Of a stretch of DNA of 10,149 nucleotides, positions 7,128-10,149 are shown in pieces. A model generated the notes under the pieces. The model saw nothing but the letters and a program-made list of their open reading frames with translations, did not search any database and was not told where the DNA came from. Each line of letters opens with the position of its first letter. Position 1 is the first letter of the stretch. This DNA is from Acidimicrobiia bacterium (GTDB taxonomy: Bacteria > Actinomycetota > Acidimicrobiia > Spongiisociales > UBA5794), in contig JABDIW010000506.1 of the NCBI GenBank assembly GCA_013003515.1, positions 1 to 10,149 on the forward strand, in the 5' to 3' direction. Made by a program: the position numbers and the translations under genes.

Positions 7128-8348
7128 GTGACCTCCGGACCTACCGTCGACGAACCCGCTGCTCCGTGGTCGCTGTGGGCGTTGTCGGCGACGGTGGCCG
7201 TTGCGTTCGGAGTCCTGTTGTACGCGGTCTCGGTGCTCATCACCGAAGAGGCCGCCGGATCGGTGTTCTCCGCCACCGTGCTGTCGGCCGGGTACGGGGG
7301 ATCGCTGCTGACGGGTGGCCTGCTGGCACCCGTCGTCGGCCGGTACGTCGACCGTCACGGGATCGGCCGGGTGCTCATGGTCGGGGTCGTTCTCGGAGCA
7401 GGGGGCATGACAGCGTTCTCCGCCGCGACCGAACCGTGGCACGTGCTGGTGGCGTTCTGGCTCCTCATCGGTCCTGCGGGCTCGATGACGTTCTACGAGC
7501 CCGCCTTCGTCGCCGTGGACCAATGGTTCGGCACGGTGCGCCGCGCCCGCAGCCTGGCGATCCTCACCGTCGTCGGCGGCCTGGCCGGGCCGATCTTTCT
7601 GCCCCTCACGAGCTTCCTGTTGGACCAGCTGGGGTGGCGGGCCGCCGGGGCGACGCTGGCCAGCGGTCTGTTGATCATGGGTCTGGTCGCGTCGGTGCTC
7701 GTAGCCCGGATGCCGTTCCGACCCAGGCGACCTATGGACAGTCCTGTGCTGTCGCTGGCCCGAGATGTGCTGCGCGACCCGCGCTTCGTCGTCTACACCT
7801 TGTCCATCGCTGCCAGCTTCGCCGCGGTTCAGGGTCTGTTGTTGCATCGCATCGCCCGATTCGAAGCGGCGGGGTTTCTGGTGGCCACCGCTGCCGCCGG
7901 TGCAGCGGTCGCCAGCATCCTGAGCTTCCCGGGCCGCTTCGCCTCGCCGTATCTGGCAGACAGAGTGGGAGGCATCAGGGTGCAGGTGGTGGCCCTCTCG
8001 CTGCTCGCTGTTTCGGCGTTGGTGGCCATCGATGGTTCTCAGGGCTGGCAGCTGTGGGCTCACTTCGTCATCTTCGGCGTGGCGTTCGGTGCAGTCCTCC
8101 CGTTGCGGGCAACGGTGATGAGTGACTGGTACTCAGGTCCGAACCTGGGCCGGATCATGGGCACCCAGTGGCTGGTTGCCTCCCTGGCCGGTGCCGGCGG
8201 TCCAGCCGTAGTCGGATTGCTGCGCGACTCGTCGGCCGGCTATGCCCTTCCCATGACGGTGGTGACAGGGATTCTGGTCCTCTCCGCCGTCCTCGCCGCC
8301 GTCAGCGGCAGGTTGTCCGGAAAGGCTCTTGACCCTCACGTTACGTGA
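7128..8348 (+). CDS. MFS transporter
   Basis: The 406-residue protein has about twelve hydrophobic segments in two halves and a central loop (about residues 195-220), the standard major facilitator layout. The loop between helices 2 and 3 carries a motif-A-like G-R-Y-V-D-R-H-G-I-G-R (71-81). The second half has the matching, more degenerate S-P-Y-L-A-D-R-V-G-G-I-R (273-284). The overall pattern resembles the MFS branch often annotated as monocarboxylate/oxalate-type or uncharacterised transporters, not a clear drug-efflux clade. The substrate is unknown. The GTG at 7128 has no Shine-Dalgarno and follows a TAGCGT -10 by 6 nt. The last codons (LDPHVT and TGA) lie inside the promoter and operator of the downstream TipA-like regulator. 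Both genes face the same way, so the transporter may be a target or functional partner of the regulator, but this is inferred from position. Confidence 0.92.
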   Translation: MTSGPTVDEPAAPWSLWALSATVAVAFGVLLYAVSVLITEEAAGSVFSATVLSAGYGGSLLTGGLLAPVVGRYVDRHGIGRVLMVGVVLGAGGMTAFSAATEPWHVLVAFWLLIGPAGSMTFYEPAFVAVDQWFGTVRRARSLAILTVVGGLAGPIFLPLTSFLLDQLGWRAAGATLASGLLIMGLVASVLVARMPFRPRRPMDSPVLSLARDVLRDPRFVVYTLSIAASFAAVQGLLLHRIARFEAAGFLVATAAAGAAVASILSFPGRFASPYLADRVGGIRVQVVALSLLAVSALVAIDGSQGWQLWAHFVIFGVAFGAVLPLRATVMSDWYSGPNLGRIMGTQWLVASLAGAGGPAVVGLLRDSSAGYALPMTVVTGILVLSAVLAAVSGRLSGKALDPHVT

Positions 8349-8359
8349 GGGTGTACGGT
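8329..8359 (+). promoter_or_regulatory. MerR-type promoter and operator of the TipA-like gene
   Basis: TTGACC (8329-8334) and TACGGT (8354-8359) are separated by 19 bp. This is the over-long spacing typical of promoters that MerR-family proteins activate by distorting the DNA. The spacer region is filled by a perfect palindrome with arms ACCCTCACG (8332-8340) and CGTGAGGGT (8344-8352) around a TTA centre. This strongly resembles the operators of TipA-type regulators. The ATG at 8367 begins 7 nt after the -10, so the transcript is predicted to be leaderless. The site overlaps the last six codons and stop of the MFS gene. Autoregulation is the simplest reading. Confidence 0.87.
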
Positions 8360-8366
8360 CTCGGCC

Positions 8367-9119
8367 ATGGACAACACCGTCGGGCAGGTCGCCCGGCTCG
8401 CCGGCGTCACGGTGCGCACCCTGCACCACTACGACGAGATCGGGTTGCTGCACCCCAGCGGGCGCAGCGAGGCCGGGTACCGCCTGTACTCGGAAGCCGA
8501 TCTGGAGCGGCTCCAGGAGCTGCTCTTCTACCGCGAGCTCGGGTTCGGTCTGGACGACATCAAACGGATGATGGGAGACCCCGGCTACGACCGGGGAGCG
8601 GCGTTGCGGGAGCATCGCGAGCTGCTTCAAGCCGAGCTGGCGGCCCGGAGAGCCATGCTCGAAACGGTCGAGACCGCCATCGCCCGACATGAGAAAGGAG
8701 CCACGATGTCCAAGGAGGAGATGTTCGAAGTGTTTGGTGATTTCGACCCTGCCGAGCACGAGGCCGAGGCCAGGGAGCGCTGGGGTGACACCGACGCCCA
8801 CAAGGAGTCCAGTCGCAGGACGTCGCAATACACCAAGGACGACTGGGTCACGATCAAGGCCGAGGCCGATGCCATCGAGGAGCGTCTGGCCGAGCTGCTG
8901 CGATCCGGTGCCGATCCATCCGGTGGTGAGGCAATGGCTGCCGCCGAGGCCCATCGACAGCACATCGACAGCTGGTTCTATCCATGCTCATCGGCGATGC
9001 ACGTCAACCTGGCCGAGATGTACGTCGCCGACGCCCGCTTCGCCGAGCACTACGACTCCCGTGAGCCGGGCCTGGCGACCTTCGTGAGAGACGCCATCAA
9101 AGCGAACGCGATCAGGTAG
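8367..9119 (+). CDS. TipA-like MerR-family regulator with TipAS ligand-binding domain
   Basis: The 250-residue protein matches the two-domain plan of Streptomyces TipAL (253 residues). Residues 3-70 are the MerR winged helix-turn-helix, with V-G-Q-V-A-R-L-A-G-V-T-V-R-T-L-H-H-Y-D and the conserved G-Y-R-L-Y-S. Residues 76-112 form the helical dimerisation linker. Residues 114-250 are a TipAS (PF07739) antibiotic-recognition domain, with F-G-D-F-D-P-A-E-H-E-A-E-A, a W-x-W-type central part and the W-F-Y-P-C-S-S-A-M-H...M-Y-V-A-D segment. Cys207, the only cysteine, is plausibly the counterpart of the TipAS cysteine that reacts covalently with thiopeptides; that equivalence is inferred. The protein should bind its own promoter (8329-8359) and activate on ligand binding. 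The start lies 7 nt after the -10 with no Shine-Dalgarno. An internal start at 8706 probably yields a second product. The natural ligand is unknown. Confidence 0.93.
   Translation: MDNTVGQVARLAGVTVRTLHHYDEIGLLHPSGRSEAGYRLYSEADLERLQELLFYRELGFGLDDIKRMMGDPGYDRGAALREHRELLQAELAARRAMLETVETAIARHEKGATMSKEEMFEVFGDFDPAEHEAEARERWGDTDAHKESSRRTSQYTKDDWVTIKAEADAIEERLAELLRSGADPSGGEAMAAAEAHRQHIDSWFYPCSSAMHVNLAEMYVADARFAEHYDSREPGLATFVRDAIKANAIR
8694..9119 (+). CDS. Nested in-frame start: predicted TipAS-like isoform
   Basis: AAAGGAG at 8694-8700 is a near-perfect Shine-Dalgarno 5 nt before an in-frame ATG at 8706 (Met114 of the full-length protein). Translation from it would give 137 residues containing only the ligand-binding domain. 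In Streptomyces lividans the tipA gene makes TipAL and, from an internal start near codon 110, the 144-residue TipAS, which sequesters the drug. The position of the internal start here matches that arrangement closely. The entry begins at the Shine-Dalgarno; the coding part is 8706-9119. Production of the isoform is inferred. Confidence 0.7.
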   Translation, partial: KGATMSKEEMFEVFGDFDPAEHEAEARERWGDTDAHKESSRRTSQYTKDDWVTIKAEADAIEERLAELLRSGADPSGGEAMAAAEAHRQHIDSWFYPCSSAMHVNLAEMYVADARFAEHYDSREPGLATFVRDAIKANAIR

Positions 9120-9124
9120 TCGGC

Positions 9125-9229
9125 GGTCGCCCCCCTCTCCCTCGGGGAGAGGGGGGTTGGGGGGAGAGGGTGGTTCGTTGCGGGGGCCTTGACAGTGACG
9201 ACAAGGTTGAGCGCGTTGCCATTGACGCC
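9125..9229 (+). repeat. GC hairpin/G-tract repeat, copy A
   Basis: Copy A begins with a perfect 12-bp stem: 9130-9141 pairs with 9145-9156 around the loop TCG. A G-tract tail follows to 9170. It aligns with copy B at an offset of 151 bp; 9135-9178 is identical to 9286-9329 (44 bp), and weaker similarity continues to about 9229. The hairpin starts 11 nt after the TipA-like stop and could act as a terminator or mRNA end-protecting structure, but there is no following T-run. Confidence 0.85.
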
Positions 9230-9246
9230 TTCCTCGTTGACTACGT

Positions 9247-9281
9247 GAGTCGCAAGTCGCGAGTCGCAGGTCGAAGGTCGC
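9247..9281 (+). repeat. Heptamer tandem array, five units
   Basis: Five consecutive 7-bp units fit the consensus RRGTCGM: gagtcgc, aagtcgc, gagtcgc, aggtcga, aggtcgc. The last unit runs into the start of repeat copy B. The period is a multiple of seven, not three, and no gene reads through it, so it looks like an intergenic slippage-type array. Confidence 0.8.
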
Positions 9282-9381
9282 CCCTCTCTCCCTCGGGGAG
9301 AGGGGGGTTGGGGGGAGAGGGTGGTTCGTCGCGGCCGCCTTGACTTCAGCGACAAGTTCGAGGTGTTCGCTCCTCGACGCC
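9276..9381 (+). repeat. GC hairpin/G-tract repeat, copy B
   Basis: Second direct copy, 151 bp after copy A. The stem is 9281-9292 with 9296-9307 and the same TCG loop. The single stem difference (T at 9285 for C at 9134) becomes a G-U wobble in RNA, so the hairpin is kept. After the identical 44-bp core, the flanks share GCCTTGAC, CGACAAG and GACGCC with scattered substitutions and one 1-bp indel. Confidence 0.85.
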
Positions 9382-9424
9382 CCTTCCCCCCGACCCCCCT
9401 TCCCCACTTCGTGGGGACGGGGGG
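9380..9424 (-). repeat. Inverted member of the hairpin/G-tract repeat family
   Basis: This element is the same design in the opposite orientation. C-tracts at 9380-9405 (G-tracts on the minus strand) precede a hairpin of CCCCAC and GTGGGG around TTC (9402-9416). An outer T-A pair, one mismatch and six more C-G pairs (9394-9399 with 9419-9424) extend it. Read on the minus strand it aligns with copies A and B but with a different stem tip, so it is a diverged family member and not a recent duplicate. Confidence 0.7.
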
Positions 9425-9432
9425 ACAGACCA

Positions 9433-9461
9433 TTGGGAACCCAACCTGGTGCCTCTAGCGT
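9433..9461 (+). promoter_or_regulatory. Promoter of the TIMP-like gene
   Basis: TTGGGA (9433-9438) and TAGCGT (9456-9461) are separated by exactly 17 bp, and the -10 ends 9 nt before the ATG at 9471. The expected transcription start leaves at most a few bases of leader. The AGGA at 9465-9468 is only 2 nt from the ATG, too close for a normal Shine-Dalgarno. The -10 hexamer is identical to the one proposed for the MFS gene. Confidence 0.55.
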
Positions 9462-9470
9462 CTCAGGACC

Positions 9471-10067
9471 ATGAAACGACTGATGACGCTCGCCCTCCTT
9501 GGCATGGCCCTCTTCGGGGCGCAGGCAACCACCGCGGCTCCCGCTCACGCCTGCAGTTGCATGATCGTTCCCATCGAGGAGGCGATCCGTTCCGACACTC
9601 CGGCAGCATTCGTCGGGGTCGCCGTCGACGTTGTCGACCGTGGTCTGGGAGGCGGCCCCGGCTCAGGTCTCCCACGGCTGTGGACGTTCGAGGTGGAGAC
9701 CGTCCTCGCCGGCGAGCTCCCCGGAGTCGTTCAGGTCGGCAGCGGTTTCGGTGACGCAGACTGCGGGTACGACTTCTCCAATGCCGGCCGCATCGGCATC
9801 GTCGCCTACGACGCCGGTGGCGAGCTTGGCACGAGCATTTGCGGCGGCATCTGGGACGCAGATGAGTTGATCGCCGCGCACGGACCCGGAACCGAGCCCC
9901 TCGGTGCCTCCCCACCCTCCGTCACCGAGGAAGGCTCGGGTTCGGGCCCGCCCGCATGGATCTACTACGCCGGGGCGGCCCTCATCCTCACCTGGGCCGG
10001 CCTCGCCTTCTCCAACAAGGTGAAGAAGACCCGCCAAGAGGAAACCGACGGCTGGAATGCAAGCTGA
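9471..10067 (+). CDS. Secreted, C-terminally anchored protein with TIMP/netrin-like Cys pattern
   Basis: The 198-residue protein has a Sec signal peptide (basic MKR, hydrophobic 4-23) with an A-H-A cleavage motif at 25-27. The mature chain would therefore start at Cys28 in C-S-C. It contains four cysteines: 28, 30, 98 and 124. In mature numbering they are 1, 3, 71 and 97, very close to the C1-C70 and C3-C99 disulfides of tissue inhibitors of metalloproteinases and the netrin-like fold. The A-A-F-V-G-V-A-V segment and the T-F-E-V-E-T-V-L strand fit such a beta-barrel. A Gly/Pro/Ser-rich linker (about 138-160) leads to one transmembrane helix (161-181) and a basic cytoplasmic tail (KVKK), so the domain sits outside the membrane. 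Metalloprotease inhibition is not implied; family membership is inferred from spacing. Start choice rests on the signal peptide and the promoter at 9433-9461. Confidence 0.85.
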   Translation: MKRLMTLALLGMALFGAQATTAAPAHACSCMIVPIEEAIRSDTPAAFVGVAVDVVDRGLGGGPGSGLPRLWTFEVETVLAGELPGVVQVGSGFGDADCGYDFSNAGRIGIVAYDAGGELGTSICGGIWDADELIAAHGPGTEPLGASPPSVTEEGSGSGPPAWIYYAGAALILTWAGLAFSNKVKKTRQEETDGWNAS

Positions 10068-10072
10068 AGCGT

Positions 10073-10114
10073 CCGGCTTCCGGCTGCCGGCTACCGGTAG
10101 CTGGTAGCTGGTAG
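10073..10114 (+). repeat. Heptamer tandem array, six units
   Basis: Six consecutive 7-bp units lie just after the TIMP-like gene: ccggctt, ccggctg, ccggcta, ccggtag, ctggtag, ctggtag. The array changes gradually along its length. Its middle forms a perfect 12-bp palindrome (10090-10101), and GGCTACC (10089-10095) can pair with GGTAGCC (10110-10116). It lies between two converging coding ends, so a role as a bidirectional terminator is possible but unproven. Confidence 0.75.
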
Positions 10115-10116
10115 CC

Positions 10117-10149
10117 CTATCTGTACTCAGGGTTGGCGAAGTCGAAGCG
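10117..10149 (-). CDS. Possible C-terminal end of a gene entering from the right
   Basis: Read on the minus strand, the last 33 bp encode RFDFANPEYR and a TAG stop. The codons are mostly G/C-ending, like the neighbouring genes. The stop falls exactly where the heptamer array ends, as expected for a gene converging on the TIMP-like one. Ten residues are too few to name a family, so this is tentative. Confidence 0.4.
   Translation of the reverse strand, partial: RFDFANPEYR

Noticed and set aside
6870..8063. Minus-strand open frame of 397 codons under the MFS gene
   Set aside because: The translation is extremely rich in Gln, Arg, His and Gly with no hydrophobic core. The plus strand encodes a coherent 12-helix transporter.
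9125..9381. CRISPR-like direct repeats
   Set aside because: There are only two direct copies, 151 bp apart and internally palindromic over G-tracts, with no regular spacers and no cas genes.
8988..9548. Minus-strand open frames through the repeat cluster with NHPLPPTPLSPRERG-like peptides
   Set aside because: These peptides are the known translation artefact of this type of GC hairpin repeat. The frames also run across the TipA-like and TIMP-like genes.

Overview
The window is GC-rich, with G or C at most third codon positions. It carries genes typical of Actinomycetota: a mycothiol-type maleylpyruvate-isomerase-family (DinB-fold) protein, a TipA-type MerR regulator, a five-helix membrane molybdenum protein with an internal twin-arginine signal, and several probable leaderless promoters (TANNNT 6-9 nt before the start codon). 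I infer a high-GC actinobacterium, possibly of the Acidimicrobiia type, but nothing here fixes the class or genus. The content is chromosomal. I see no rRNA, tRNA, transposase, integrase or CRISPR array.

Layout, left to right. (1) A minus-strand lipoprotein gene runs off the left edge (1-372). (2) Divergent from it is a plus-strand run: a DUF1801 protein (445-858), a rhomboid protease (863-1456), a membrane sulfite-oxidase-type molybdenum protein (1473-3029) and, after a 108-bp gap, pyruvate phosphate dikinase ppdK (3138-5846). (3) Converging on ppdK is a minus-strand pair with a 4-bp overlap: a DinB/mycothiol-family protein (6403-7074) followed by a small lipoprotein (5879-6406). (4) Divergent from that pair, across only 53 bp, is an MFS transporter (7128-8348). 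It is followed by a TipA-like MerR regulator (8367-9119), whose promoter and operator lie across the transporter's stop codon. (5) A 351-bp non-coding stretch (9120-9470) holds two direct copies and one inverted copy of a GC hairpin/G-tract repeat, plus a heptamer array. (6) A secreted, C-terminally anchored protein with a TIMP/netrin-like cysteine pattern follows (9471-10067). (7) A second heptamer array lies at 10073-10114, and beyond it is the likely tail of a minus-strand gene entering from the right edge.

The most informative part is the TipA-like locus. Its promoter has the 19-bp spacer of MerR-regulated promoters, filled by a perfect 9-3-9 palindrome. The start codon is 7 nt after the -10, so the full-length protein is probably made from a leaderless message. 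Inside the gene a strong Shine-Dalgarno sequence (AAAGGAG, 5-nt spacing) precedes an in-frame ATG exactly at the boundary between the DNA-binding half and the ligand-binding half. This is the layout expected for separate production of a ligand-binding-only isoform, as known for Streptomyces TipAL/TipAS. The adjacent MFS transporter could be the efflux partner, but that link rests on position only.
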